Shown piece by piece: positions 1-8,372 of a stretch of DNA of 64,000 nt; position 1 is the stretch's first letter; the number at the start of each line of letters is the position of its first letter. Origin of the DNA: an uncultured Flavobacteriaceae bacterium (GTDB lineage Bacteria; Bacteroidota; Bacteroidia; Flavobacteriales; Flavobacteriaceae). A program made the position numbers and the translations under genes. The stretch is from assembly GCA_947500525.1 (NCBI GenBank), contig CANMSH010000002.1:62001-126000 (forward strand). Reading direction: 5' to 3'. The notes below the pieces were generated by a model that did no database searches, was not told the origin of the DNA, and saw nothing but the letters and a program-made list of their open reading frames with translations.

Positions 1-804
1 CTCTTCCTTCGAAATAGAAGAATACATCTCAAATATTTGTGCATGAGATGCAGCCATAGCCTGACCAATTGAAGATTCTTTCGTAGAATTGTCTAGTCGC
101 TCAAATTTATAAGTAAAATTTTCGTTTTCAACATTTTCTAGGATATAGTGAATCTTCTTAATTGATTCATCCTTCTTTGTACCATTATATTTTCCACTAT
201 TCATATAATAGTAAATCTTTTTCGCATCTAAATCAGGAATTTTCCCTTGAAAAAGACCTGCAATACCAGGAGGAAAAGAAGGATTAATATTTACATAGGC
301 GTTAAATACTGGGTTATCTTCCACCAAGAAATAATTGATGAAATTTCCTGTAAGTGTATTTCCTACAATAGTTTTAAACTGTGAGACACGATATGTATCT
401 TCCATTTTAGGTAATAGTTCTTTTTTAATAAATTTATAAAACTTAGAACTACTTTCTGCCAATAAGCTATTTTCAATATTTACTTGTGAATCTAGTTTAC
501 GCTCTCCTTTTTGATTTTGAAAGATTCCTATCACAATTTGCTCTGGAGCCTTATCTTTTGCAGCAAAAAGTTTAGCATTCGCCACATAAACATCAAATAA
601 ATATTCAGCATCTAAAACAACTGCTAACGGATATACTTTTGTCGAATCAGTTTTATATGATTCGGGTACATATATTTTTAAAATTCGCTCATCAGACATT
701 TCACCAGCAAGCTCAGTGGATTTGAATTTTTCAGTTGTTATGCTCTGAGAAAACCCACTTATAGCGATAAAAAGAAAGAAAAATTTTAGGGCTAATTTTT
801 TCAT
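1..804 (-). CDS. Esterase-like alpha/beta hydrolase, secreted; 3' end outside window
   Basis: The frame starts at ATG 804 and runs off the left edge (268 codons visible). Residues 1-20 form a signal peptide ending in GFSQ, so the protein is exported. The middle resembles the putative esterase family (PF00756, the enterochelin-esterase-like fold): a PLAVVLDAEY strand-turn near residue 60 and IVIGIFQN near residue 90. Where the family has its nucleophile elbow GxSxGG, this protein reads G148-N-T-L-T-G153, so the catalytic Ser is replaced by Thr150. A His lies near the visible end (SHAQIF). The fold call is moderately safe; enzymatic activity is doubtful. It is divergent from menB, with about 87 bp between the two starts. 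Confidence 0.7.
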   Translation of the reverse strand, partial: MKKLALKFFFLFIAISGFSQSITTEKFKSTELAGEMSDERILKIYVPESYKTDSTKVYPLAVVLDAEYLFDVYVANAKLFAAKDKAPEQIVIGIFQNQKGERKLDSQVNIENSLLAESSSKFYKFIKKELLPKMEDTYRVSQFKTIVGNTLTGNFINYFLVEDNPVFNAYVNINPSFPPGIAGLFQGKIPDLDAKKIYYYMNSGKYNGTKKDESIKKIHYILENVENENFTYKFERLDNSTKESSIGQAMAASHAQIFEMYSSISKEE

Positions 805-862
805 TTTCTATATTAATTTTTAGTTTTTAAATGACATATTTTTTTAGTCATTTTCTTAATTA

Positions 863-870
863 TATATTTA
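863..870 (+). promoter_or_regulatory. Probable -7 promoter element for menB
   Basis: TATATTTA matches the Bacteroidota -7 consensus TAnnTTTG except for the last base. It lies about 22 bases ahead of the menB ATG, the usual short leader. No clear -33 TTG was seen. Confidence 0.35.
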
Positions 871-891
871 CAACGGATTAATTTCAAAAAT

Positions 892-1731
892 ATGATACGT
901 ATAGACTGGAAAGTTGCAAAAAAATATGAAGATATTACTTATAAAAAATGCAATGGTGTAGCAAGAATTGCCTTTAATAGACCTGATGTGCGTAATGCTT
1001 TTCGTCCGAAAACGACAAGTGAGTTGTATGATGCCTTTTATGATGCACAAGAAGATACTAGTATTGGAGTAGTATTATTATCTGCTGAAGGACCGTCGTC
1101 AAAAGATGGAATATATTCATTTTGTAGTGGTGGAGATCAAAAAGCACGAGGTCATCAAGGATATGTTGGTGATGATGGAATGCATAGACTGAATATCTTA
1201 GAAGTACAACGACTAATTCGATTTATGCCTAAAGCTGTTATTGCTGTTGTACCCGGATGGGCGGTAGGAGGAGGCCATAGTTTACATGTAGTTTGTGATA
1301 TGACCTTGGCAAGTAAAGAACATGCTATTTTTAAACAAACAGATGCAGATGTTACAAGTTTTGACGGAGGCTATGGTTCGGCTTATTTAGCCAAAATGGT
1401 TGGACAGAAAAAGGCACGTGAAATTTTCTTTTTGGGTAGAAATTATTCGGCTCAAGAGGCGTTTGAAATGGGAATGGTAAATGCTGTTGTACCTCACAAA
1501 GATTTAGAAGCTACAGCATATGAATGGGCCCAAGAGGTTTTAGGTAAATCTCCAACCTCTATAAAAATGTTGAAATTTGCTATGAATTTAACAGATGACG
1601 GTATGGTTGGGCAACAAGTTTTTGCTGGAGAAGCTACGCGTTTGGCATATATGACCGATGAGGCAAAAGAAGGAAGGGATGCCTTTTTAGAAAAGCGCAA
1701 ACCGAATTTTGAGAAAAAATGGTTGCCATAA
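892..1731 (+). CDS. menB: 1,4-dihydroxy-2-naphthoyl-CoA synthase (MenB)
   Basis: This crotonase-fold enzyme closes o-succinylbenzoyl-CoA to 1,4-dihydroxy-2-naphthoyl-CoA in menaquinone synthesis, in the cytosol. It has the normal length (279 residues). Hallmarks are the oxyanion-hole segments FCSGGDQ (77-83) and GWAVGGGHS (122-130), and the catalytic loop SFDGGYGS (156-163). Position 151 in the QTDADV segment is Asp where Escherichia coli MenB has Gly; family knowledge places such enzymes in the bicarbonate-independent type II group. The start is supported by the N-terminal IDWKxAKxYEDI segment, which is where I recall family members beginning. The next gene follows 37 bases downstream on the same strand. 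No other men genes are in the window. Confidence 0.95.
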   Translation: MIRIDWKVAKKYEDITYKKCNGVARIAFNRPDVRNAFRPKTTSELYDAFYDAQEDTSIGVVLLSAEGPSSKDGIYSFCSGGDQKARGHQGYVGDDGMHRLNILEVQRLIRFMPKAVIAVVPGWAVGGGHSLHVVCDMTLASKEHAIFKQTDADVTSFDGGYGSAYLAKMVGQKKAREIFFLGRNYSAQEAFEMGMVNAVVPHKDLEATAYEWAQEVLGKSPTSIKMLKFAMNLTDDGMVGQQVFAGEATRLAYMTDEAKEGRDAFLEKRKPNFEKKWLP

Positions 1732-1768
1732 ATTGAGAAACGAACTATTAATTTCTTAAATAAAGAGC

Positions 1769-2377
1769 ATGAAAATTATTTGTATTGGTAGAAACTATGC
1801 AAAGCATATAGAAGAACTCGCAAATGAACGACCGGTAAGCCCGGTTGTTTTTTTGAAACCAGATTCTGCAATTTTAGCAAAGAAGATGCCCTTTTTTATA
1901 CCCGCATTTTCTAATGATATACATTATGAGGTAGAAGTATTGGTAAAAATCAATAAAGTTGGAAAACATATTGACCAAAAGTTTGCGCATAAGTATTATG
2001 ATGAGATTGGTTTGGGAATAGATTTTACTGCTCGTGATGTACAAGCTCAATGCAAAGAGAAAGGGTTACCTTGGGAGAAGGCAAAAGCTTTTGACGGCAG
2101 TGCAGTTATTGGTAATTTTTATCCTAAATCAGATTTTAATTTAGAAAGTATACAATTTCAACTCTTACAAAATCAGATGGTCGTTCAAGATGGTAATACA
2201 AATGCCATGCTATGGAAAATTGATGAGTTAATAGCCTATGTTTCTCAGTTTTTCACCTTAAAAAAAGGCGATGTTATTTTTACAGGTACGCCAGCTGGAG
2301 TAGGGAAGGTTTCAGAAAATGATGTCCTTCAAGGAATATTAGAAGGAAAAGAAGCTTTTACCGTAAAAATCAAATAA
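1769..2377 (+). CDS. Fumarylacetoacetate hydrolase (FAH) family protein
   Basis: A compact single-domain FAH-fold protein of 202 residues, similar to FAHD1/YcgM-type acylpyruvases and oxaloacetate decarboxylases. It opens with KIICIGRNYAKH. The metal ligands expected for this fold are present: E54 and E56 in HYEVE, and D85 in GIDFTARD. A later GDVIFTGTPAGVG segment is the usual active-site loop. It lies 37 bases after menB and is probably co-transcribed, but no menaquinone role is known for the family. The exact substrate cannot be read from sequence; hydrolysis or decarboxylation of a small 2-oxo acid is the likely activity. Confidence 0.85.
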   Translation: MKIICIGRNYAKHIEELANERPVSPVVFLKPDSAILAKKMPFFIPAFSNDIHYEVEVLVKINKVGKHIDQKFAHKYYDEIGLGIDFTARDVQAQCKEKGLPWEKAKAFDGSAVIGNFYPKSDFNLESIQFQLLQNQMVVQDGNTNAMLWKIDELIAYVSQFFTLKKGDVIFTGTPAGVGKVSENDVLQGILEGKEAFTVKIK

Positions 2378-2386
2378 TATATACAC

Positions 2387-2947
2387 TTACTCAATTATAA
2401 GATCGTAGTTTGAAAGCAACCCTTTAAGTCCGTTAAGCGAAAATTTAGCTTTTTTTAAACTGTTTTTTTGAGGATCAATTTGGAGATTCTGAGCAAGTCT
2501 AAAGTCGGCATAATCCAATGTTGTATTTTCAAAAATTGTTTGTTTTAAGTTGGTATTATCAAAGGAAGCAGCTGTAAGATCAGTTTCTGTAAAATCTACA
2601 GATTCCAATAAGCAGTTCTTAAAATGGGTTCCTTTCAAACGTAATAAATAATACGAACTAAAACTTAAATTACAGCCTAAAAAGTACATCGAAAGTAGCA
2701 TCGTATTACAAATGCTAAAATCTAAACCTATCATTTTACAATTAACAAATTTCACTTCATTAAAAACGGTGTTTTTTAAGATAGCTTTGCGAAAATTACA
2801 TTCGTTAAATTCACATTCTCTAAAAATCACATTCGAAAGTGTATGCGTATCGAAGCTACAATGCATGAATTGACAGGCTTCGAATTCAACATCGTTTAGT
2901 TTGGTTGTAGAAAAATCTACTTTGCTCAATGTCTTACCTTCTGTCAA
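2387..2947 (-). CDS. Pentapeptide-repeat protein (Qnr/McbG-like fold)
   Basis: The 186-residue chain is built of A(D/N)LxF-type pentapeptides with Phe or Leu every fifth residue across about residues 8-155, the pattern of a right-handed quadrilateral beta-helix. The tail (LKKAKFSLNGLKGLLSNYDL) resembles the C-terminal helix by which Qnr-like proteins dimerise. The start is TTG at 2947, seven bases after the stop of the upstream peptidase gene; an in-frame TGA just upstream rules out a longer frame and no early ATG exists. Tight spacing suggests co-transcription with the peptidase. Some relatives protect DNA gyrase, but nothing here shows that function. Confidence 0.8.
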   Translation of the reverse strand: MTEGKTLSKVDFSTTKLNDVEFEACQFMHCSFDTHTLSNVIFRECEFNECNFRKAILKNTVFNEVKFVNCKMIGLDFSICNTMLLSMYFLGCNLSFSSYYLLRLKGTHFKNCLLESVDFTETDLTAASFDNTNLKQTIFENTTLDYADFRLAQNLQIDPQKNSLKKAKFSLNGLKGLLSNYDLIIE

Positions 2948-2953
2948 GATTCA

Positions 2954-4420
2954 CTACTTTTTGTAAAGAGCTTCACCAGCTTTGTAATACTTGTCACCTT
3001 TCGTCCAAAAAGGAGTTTTAGGATCATTCGCAATCAAACGACAAGCCAAAACATATGATTTGAAAAATTTGAAAAGATAATCGTAATCAAGATTATCAGG
3101 ATTATCGGCAGCTTGGTGATAGTATTTAGTAATCTCGGCATCAAAAGCTGTGAACCCCATGCTATAAGTCGGTGCCGGGATTCCTTTTGCCGCAAAATGC
3201 ACATTATCAGACCTGTCAAACAGTCCTTGTTCAGGGGCAGGGTCGTCAATAGCAGTAAGACCAAATTCTGTTGCCGCATTCACAATATGAGCACTTACAG
3301 TTGTGCGCCCTAACCCAATAATAGTGGCTTTTGAAGTGTCATTGTAACCTCCGTTATCGCTGTTAAAACAGTAAACCATTTTTTGTAACGGAATTACAGG
3401 ATTCTCAACATAATATTGACTTCCCAATAATCCTTTTTCTTCACCCGTGAATAGTATAAATAAGGCAGATCGTTTTGTTGGATATTTTGCGATGTTTTCT
3501 GCTGCGCTTAAAACAGTTACAGTTCCCACAGCGTTATCACGTGCACCGTTAAAAATGGAGTCATTTTCGGCATTTGGTTTGCCAATACCTACGTGATCAT
3601 AATGCGCAGAGTAAATAACAAATTCATCTTTTAATTTAGGATCGGTACCTTCAACCATACCCACTACATTTTTTGCTTTGATTGCTACTTTTTCAATGCC
3701 AGAAATGGTTACAGTAGTATTAATTTTTTTCTTTCCTTCTACAGCTTTAGTAATACTTCCATCAGTATCTTGTACCCAAAGATGAATAGTATTTCCTTTT
3801 TGATCTTTACTCCCAATTCCTAATTTATCAGCATTAAAAAAATGATCAAAATTATTCCATACTTGATCATTCAATCCAGATAATTCTATCAAACCTAAGG
3901 CACCTTTTTCTAGTGCGAGTTTTAATTTTTCGTTTCTCGCGCCAAAAGCAGAACGGGCATCTGTTTTACCCTCATAACCAGCTTTTACTATCACAAACTT
4001 GCCCTTAACATCTTTCTTTTTATAATCAGAGGCACTACCATAATTTACATATATACTTTGCCCATCAAAATTAGTATTTGCACCTTTAATAGGAAGTACT
4101 TTTGTGGATGTCTTTCCATTTAAAACAACGCTCATTTTTGTTGCCTTGGTAACCTTCTCCAACTTAACTTCTTGATAATAGCTACCATTATTAGCTGGTT
4201 TTACGTTATATCGTCTAAAAGAACTCGCTAAATAAGACGCAGCAATATCTATTTCTGGAGTTCCGGTTTCACGTCCCTTTAATTCATCAGAGGCCAAAAA
4301 ATAAATATGCCCTTCTATATTACTTTTTGAAACTGTAGACGTTGTTTTTTGAGCTTCGGTTTGAGCATTAAATTGCAGCGATACTGCACATAAACATGCC
4401 AATAGTATTGTTTTTTTCAT
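2954..4420 (-). CDS. M28-family zinc peptidase, secreted
   Basis: A 488-residue exported metallopeptidase with a signal peptide (residues 1-20, ending NAQ). A protease-associated-like insert occupies about 120-250 and the catalytic M28 domain about 250-470. All five co-catalytic zinc positions are visible: H273 and D275 in SAHYDHVG, D295 in ARDNAVGT, E327-E328 in FTGEEKG, D355 in NSDNGG and H435 in YYHQAADNPD. It probably trims N-terminal residues from peptides in the periplasm or outside the cell. It sits between a methyltransferase (33 bases upstream) and the pentapeptide-repeat gene (6 bases downstream). Confidence 0.92.
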   Translation of the reverse strand: MKKTILLACLCAVSLQFNAQTEAQKTTSTVSKSNIEGHIYFLASDELKGRETGTPEIDIAASYLASSFRRYNVKPANNGSYYQEVKLEKVTKATKMSVVLNGKTSTKVLPIKGANTNFDGQSIYVNYGSASDYKKKDVKGKFVIVKAGYEGKTDARSAFGARNEKLKLALEKGALGLIELSGLNDQVWNNFDHFFNADKLGIGSKDQKGNTIHLWVQDTDGSITKAVEGKKKINTTVTISGIEKVAIKAKNVVGMVEGTDPKLKDEFVIYSAHYDHVGIGKPNAENDSIFNGARDNAVGTVTVLSAAENIAKYPTKRSALFILFTGEEKGLLGSQYYVENPVIPLQKMVYCFNSDNGGYNDTSKATIIGLGRTTVSAHIVNAATEFGLTAIDDPAPEQGLFDRSDNVHFAAKGIPAPTYSMGFTAFDAEITKYYHQAADNPDNLDYDYLFKFFKSYVLACRLIANDPKTPFWTKGDKYYKAGEALYKK

Positions 4421-4453
4421 AATAGATTTTTACTAGGAATGGTTAAATATAAA

Positions 4454-5140
4454 TTAATTTTTAATAGCGCGAAAGTGACCCCAATAGTTTTCGTAGACTT
4501 TAACATCAATGTTGTCAAATTTAGCTTCTTTTAACCATACTACTTGATCCTTCAGATTGTCAGGCTTATCAAACTCATCATAATGTTCCATGAGCCATTT
4601 CCATTTAGCACCATCAGGAAATGTACGTTGAACAAATTGTTTCCAATTCTCTTTTAAAGTAGCATGATCTGTATTCTCTTTATGTATCATTAAATCTGAA
4701 CACATAAAAACACCTCCTTTTGTAAGAGTATGATTAATCTCTTTGAAAAGCAGTTGTTTTTCTTCTGTTTTACAGTGATGTAAACTAAAACCTGCCACAA
4801 CTAAATCGAAAGAACTACTTCTAAAATCAAAATCTTGAAAATAGGTGTTGACGAACTCTATAGAGTAGTTGTTAAATCGTTGTTCACATAAGTTGAGCAT
4901 CTCTTTAGAGGCATCAAGAAATGTATAATGTGCTTTTGGGTATTTTTTAATAAATGTAGCAGTTGCATTACCATTTCCACAACCTAGATCTAGCACTCTA
5001 GTCGGTTTAAATCCTTTAGGCAAATGATCTTTAAAATGCGACATTAATATTTCATAATAGGGAACGCAGCCTATCATATCTTGAGTGTAGTTTGCTGAAA
5101 AGGCATCAAACTCATCTGCTATGGTATCTTTTATACTCAT
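4454..5140 (-). CDS. Class I SAM-dependent methyltransferase
   Basis: A cytosolic 228-residue methyltransferase. Motif I is VLDLGCGNG (49-57), followed by an acidic end of strand 2 (FLDAS), and the motif IV region FDLVVAGFSLHHC. These match the Methyltransf_11/25 type that often acts on small molecules. The region after the Rossmann core (LMIHKENTD to the end) is helical and could cover the substrate; the target cannot be inferred. It lies 23 bases after the acylase gene and 33 bases before the peptidase gene, all on the minus strand. Confidence 0.85.
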   Translation of the reverse strand: MSIKDTIADEFDAFSANYTQDMIGCVPYYEILMSHFKDHLPKGFKPTRVLDLGCGNGNATATFIKKYPKAHYTFLDASKEMLNLCEQRFNNYSIEFVNTYFQDFDFRSSSFDLVVAGFSLHHCKTEEKQLLFKEINHTLTKGGVFMCSDLMIHKENTDHATLKENWKQFVQRTFPDGAKWKWLMEHYDEFDKPDNLKDQVVWLKEAKFDNIDVKVYENYWGHFRAIKN

Positions 5141-5163
5141 AAGTAAAAGTGATTAACAGAATA

Positions 5164-7353
5164 TTACTTAGTTATTTCTTCACCAGGGCGATATGTTTTA
5201 CGTGCTCTTTTGATAACATCTTCTTTATAAAAGGCAACTTTTTTAAATTGCGCATCGGCATAAGGCTGTGCTTGATCATCAAAGTGAGGGGAGTTTTTAT
5301 CTCCACTTTGACCGCCCGCTAACATTGATTTTGCTTTCACCTTTTCGCCAAACTCTACAACGGCCACGAAACTATTTCCTCTGGTACCATATATCTTTTT
5401 GGTGTTATTTGTATAACGTTCACCATATGCCGCTAAGGCACCCCATCTGCCCGAAGCAAAACCAACAGCTATACTTGGTTTATCATCATTGAAAGCTTGT
5501 CGGATGTCTCCATTTAAACGTTGATATCGATTTACTTCTCCCCAAGGTTTTTTCCAAGTTCCGAAATCGGCTTCTAGTGTAGAAATAACCTCGTTAAAAA
5601 TATCTAAGCGTTCTTTCATAGGGGAATTTTGTCCCCAATAGATAAGACGTTGCATTGGGGTAAGTCCTGAAGGAAGCTCTCCTTTTTTGTAATACAGAGT
5701 ACCGTAATAATGAGCTAATGTCATTGCTACAGAACTTTTAGAGGTTCTATAATCCCAAGTTCTCAGTTCTTCAATGGCCTCTTTTATCTTGGTTGATGGG
5801 GCATTATCATAAGCTTTAACTAAACCTGGAATCAACGCTTCAAATGCTGGTAGATACGAATCATGCGCTAATTCAATCAAACCATCGAGCGTATGCTCTT
5901 TTTTATCTGTTAAAAGATCTATGGCATGTACACCTCTAAAATTTTCACGATCAATCGACATATAATTTGGGTAATTCTTTTTTTGCGGACTAAATTCTAA
6001 GGCAGCCGTATATGGTGTAGAATTACAATTTTGTAACCAGCCATTTTCTGGATTTAATAACATGATGTTCTCGTCTAAAGTATGAAGACCTTGCCAATCG
6101 GTATTGGGATTACTTCCATCGACCGGCTTTCTATAATTATACGTAGTGTCTCTTTTTGGGACAAAATTCCCATGAAAATACGCAATATTTCCCTCGGCAT
6201 CAGCATATACGGTATTGTTTGAAGAATTAGTCCTTATATCCATCATATCTCGAAATCCTTTATAGCCGGTTTGTTTTGTTCGAATATACGACTGCTCTAA
6301 GGCCTTTACCGGTTCCCACATCATGGCAGTCGAAGTCCATTGGCCATCCACCAAATGCGTGATTGGGCCGTGATGTGTATGGTACATAGGGAATGTTTTT
6401 TCTTTTAATTCATTACCATCTTTATATGCTAAGACAACCTCTGAATTTTTTACTGGCCTCAATTCCTCTCCGTATTTATATAGAAGTTTTCCATCCATAT
6501 TCACCACACTTTCTTTAAATTCATCAATAACATCTGTATATGTTGAAGTATGCATCCAACCAGTTTTCTCATTAAAACCTTGATACACGAAAAACTGTCC
6601 CCATGTCACTGCTCCATAGGCATTAAGACCTTCTTCGCTCACTACATGCACTTCTCCTCTAAAATAAAAAGAAGTATGCGGATTAATTAGTAAGAGTGTG
6701 TTACCAGATTTTGTTAATTTCCCGGCTATTGCTATACCGTTAGAACCTTGAGGTTCTGCAAGTTCTTCTTTTTTCTGTAGCTCCAATTTTTCCATTTCTG
6801 GAATTTCCATACCGCTTTCATAGAATGCTTTTATTTTTCTGGTAACGATACGCTCAATGTCACCACCAATAGAACCTTCGCTAAAGTACATGGGCATCCA
6901 TGGTTCGAAACGGGTTAATAATTTTGGTTTTACTTCAGGATGTTTCGCGAGGTAATAATTAATACCATCCGCGAAAGCAACACATAATTCTTGTAGCCAT
7001 TTAGGGCTCTTTTCAAAGTTTGCTTCAGCTTCTTCTTGTGTCATGAAGAGTTTAGCTCTTAAGTCACTGTATAGTGCTTGCTCACCCTCAACTTCTGCCA
7101 ATCGACCCGTTGCCCAAATATAATTTTGTTCAACGCGGTTAAAATCATCTTCGCATTGGGCATACAGCAAACCAAAAACAGCATCTGCATCTGTTTTACC
7201 GTAAATATGAGGTACTCCAAAATCGTCTCTAATAATTTGTGTATTAGATGCGTGCTTTTCCCAGCGCTCTTGCTCGGTGAGTATTTCGTTTTTAGTTTCT
7301 TTAGTAGAACAGCTACATAGAATAAGAATGAATAAAAAGAACAAGCGATTCAT
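5164..7353 (-). CDS. Penicillin/acyl-homoserine-lactone acylase family lipoprotein
   Basis: A 729-residue N-terminal-nucleophile hydrolase. The N-terminus is a lipoprotein signal with Cys15 (LILCSC), so it is probably anchored in an envelope membrane. The precursor layout is alpha chain, short linker and beta chain: the new N-terminal Ser after self-cleavage is predicted to be S204 in PQGSNG, followed by the substrate-pocket NPHTSFYFRGE segment. Family members cleave amides such as penicillins, acyl-homoserine lactones, aculeacin or cyclic lipopeptides. Substrate cannot be assigned. It is the first gene of a four-gene minus-strand run (acylase, methyltransferase, peptidase, pentapeptide protein). 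Confidence 0.9.
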   Translation of the reverse strand: MNRLFFLFILILCSCSTKETKNEILTEQERWEKHASNTQIIRDDFGVPHIYGKTDADAVFGLLYAQCEDDFNRVEQNYIWATGRLAEVEGEQALYSDLRAKLFMTQEEAEANFEKSPKWLQELCVAFADGINYYLAKHPEVKPKLLTRFEPWMPMYFSEGSIGGDIERIVTRKIKAFYESGMEIPEMEKLELQKKEELAEPQGSNGIAIAGKLTKSGNTLLLINPHTSFYFRGEVHVVSEEGLNAYGAVTWGQFFVYQGFNEKTGWMHTSTYTDVIDEFKESVVNMDGKLLYKYGEELRPVKNSEVVLAYKDGNELKEKTFPMYHTHHGPITHLVDGQWTSTAMMWEPVKALEQSYIRTKQTGYKGFRDMMDIRTNSSNNTVYADAEGNIAYFHGNFVPKRDTTYNYRKPVDGSNPNTDWQGLHTLDENIMLLNPENGWLQNCNSTPYTAALEFSPQKKNYPNYMSIDRENFRGVHAIDLLTDKKEHTLDGLIELAHDSYLPAFEALIPGLVKAYDNAPSTKIKEAIEELRTWDYRTSKSSVAMTLAHYYGTLYYKKGELPSGLTPMQRLIYWGQNSPMKERLDIFNEVISTLEADFGTWKKPWGEVNRYQRLNGDIRQAFNDDKPSIAVGFASGRWGALAAYGERYTNNTKKIYGTRGNSFVAVVEFGEKVKAKSMLAGGQSGDKNSPHFDDQAQPYADAQFKKVAFYKEDVIKRARKTYRPGEEITK

Positions 7354-7682
7354 AGAATTGAGTATAAAGAATTAGTATTTTCTATAACGAAGTTCGACTT
7401 TTTAAATTAGAAAATCAATATGTACTTAGATAAAAGGTTTATTCTAGTATCAAAAGTAGGAGCGGAGTATGTTTATGAATTAGGATACTCGAAAATTCTA
7501 AATAAATAACATCTTAAAAAAACGCCTTACTATTTTATAGGCAAGGCGTTTTAGAGTTAATGAAAATCAACGATTCATGAGCAAAAACTCATAGTTATTT
7601 AATAACTAATTTTTAGTTCTGAATGCAATACGTAGTTTTCAATTAATTCCTAATATTGACATCTTGAGACTAAAAATATCTA
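7354..7682. other. Non-coding stretch with one strong terminator hairpin
   Basis: This 329-base interval holds no convincing gene. A tiny frame at 7420-7506 (28 codons, plus strand) has no recognisable features. The only structured element is the inverted repeat at 7520-7553, described separately. Confidence 0.6.
7520..7553 (-). terminator. Intrinsic terminator, minus strand
   Basis: The arms AAAACGCCTT (7520-7529) and AAGGCGTTTT (7544-7553) pair perfectly around a 14-base loop. Read on the minus strand the stem is followed by a run of T residues (plus-strand A-run 7517-7523). It would end transcripts from the HExxH gene at 7683-8153, about 130 bases upstream. Confidence 0.7.
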
Positions 7683-8153
7683 TTAAACAATGACCAAAGT
7701 ATTGCTGTTCGCAGCTAACTTTGATTTGGTTTGTTTCATTAATAATTCTGTCCAAAAATTAACATCATCTTCGCTCCATGTTGGGAAGCGAACATGTAGT
7801 AATTCATGTATAATATCATCTTCTTTTAAATTTCTTGTATGAAATATGGTGCCTTTTCGTTTTTCAAAATCTCTAGAAATCCCCACAAATTCATGTCCTG
7901 GAGAATTTCCTTTTTGAGCATCCACAACTTGCATTACTGAAATTGATTCGCATATGATATTCCAATCTGTGATTTCAAACAACGATTTCCAATGTTCTAT
8001 CATTTTAGAAAGCTGAAAATCATTTTTGCTAATACCAACTTGGCTATTTGAGTCTGTTAGCTTGTTCTTTTGAAAGGACTCTCCAACATTCGTGACTACC
8101 GCTTTGCGATGGTGTAACTGCAAAATATCTGTTGTTTTTTTCTCTAATATCAT
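7683..8153 (-). CDS. Orphan HExxH metalloprotease-like protein
   Basis: A 156-residue protein not recognised as a named family. The C-terminal half has HELLH at about 116-120 followed about 16 residues later by Glu in WTELL. That fits a short gluzincin or SprT-like zinc site. A preceding WKSLFEITDWNI segment is reminiscent of small phage- or plasmid-borne proteins of this kind. No signal peptide or membrane segment is seen. The open frame can be extended to TTG 8168, but that TTG is part of a TAAATTTG promoter element, so ATG 8153 is the more likely start. The gene is isolated between non-coding stretches. Confidence 0.6.
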   Translation of the reverse strand: MILEKKTTDILQLHHRKAVVTNVGESFQKNKLTDSNSQVGISKNDFQLSKMIEHWKSLFEITDWNIICESISVMQVVDAQKGNSPGHEFVGISRDFEKRKGTIFHTRNLKEDDIIHELLHVRFPTWSEDDVNFWTELLMKQTKSKLAANSNTLVIV

Positions 8154-8165
8154 ATGTATCTGATT

Positions 8166-8173
8166 CAAATTTA
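8166..8173 (-). promoter_or_regulatory. -7 promoter element for the HExxH gene
   Basis: The minus strand reads TAAATTTG, an exact match to TAnnTTTG. It lies 12 bases ahead of ATG 8153 and overlaps the TTG at 8168, which argues against translation from that TTG. Confidence 0.45.
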
Positions 8174-8202
8174 GACTTACTTTTTACATCATAAAAACTT
8201 AA

Positions 8203-8352
8203 CTTTTCTTTCATGGTTTAAAATTTTGGGATCGACCCATTGAAACATTCAATGATGCAATCGATCAATTGATTAAAATATGTATACAGGATGGTACTAT
8301 TCAATTTACAGGACCAACGTTGGACGTAAATTCAATAAAATCCTATAATTAA
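8203..8352 (+). pseudogene. Possible C-terminal gene remnant
   Basis: An open frame bounded by stops at 8200-8202 and 8350-8352 encodes about 49 residues with protein-like composition (it contains KFWDRPIETFNDAIDQL and ends SIKSYN). It has no in-frame ATG, and the ATG at 8213 is in another frame and stops at once. It could be the tail of a decayed gene. I do not recognise the family and the call rests on composition alone. Confidence 0.25.
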
Positions 8353-8372
8353 AATGTAGTTGAAAATGTAAA

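Noticed and set aside
2387..2947. Pentapeptide protein as a quinolone-resistance (Qnr) gene
   Set aside because: The fold matches, but the family is broad and no Qnr-specific loop or resistance context is visible.
5164..7353. Acylase as a quorum-quenching enzyme
   Set aside because: Acyl-homoserine-lactone specificity cannot be read from the visible motifs and no quorum genes are nearby.
7420..7506. 28-codon plus-strand frame as a small gene
   Set aside because: It has an ATG and a stop but no hydrophobic segment, motif, or promoter of its own, and frames of this size arise by chance in AT-rich DNA.
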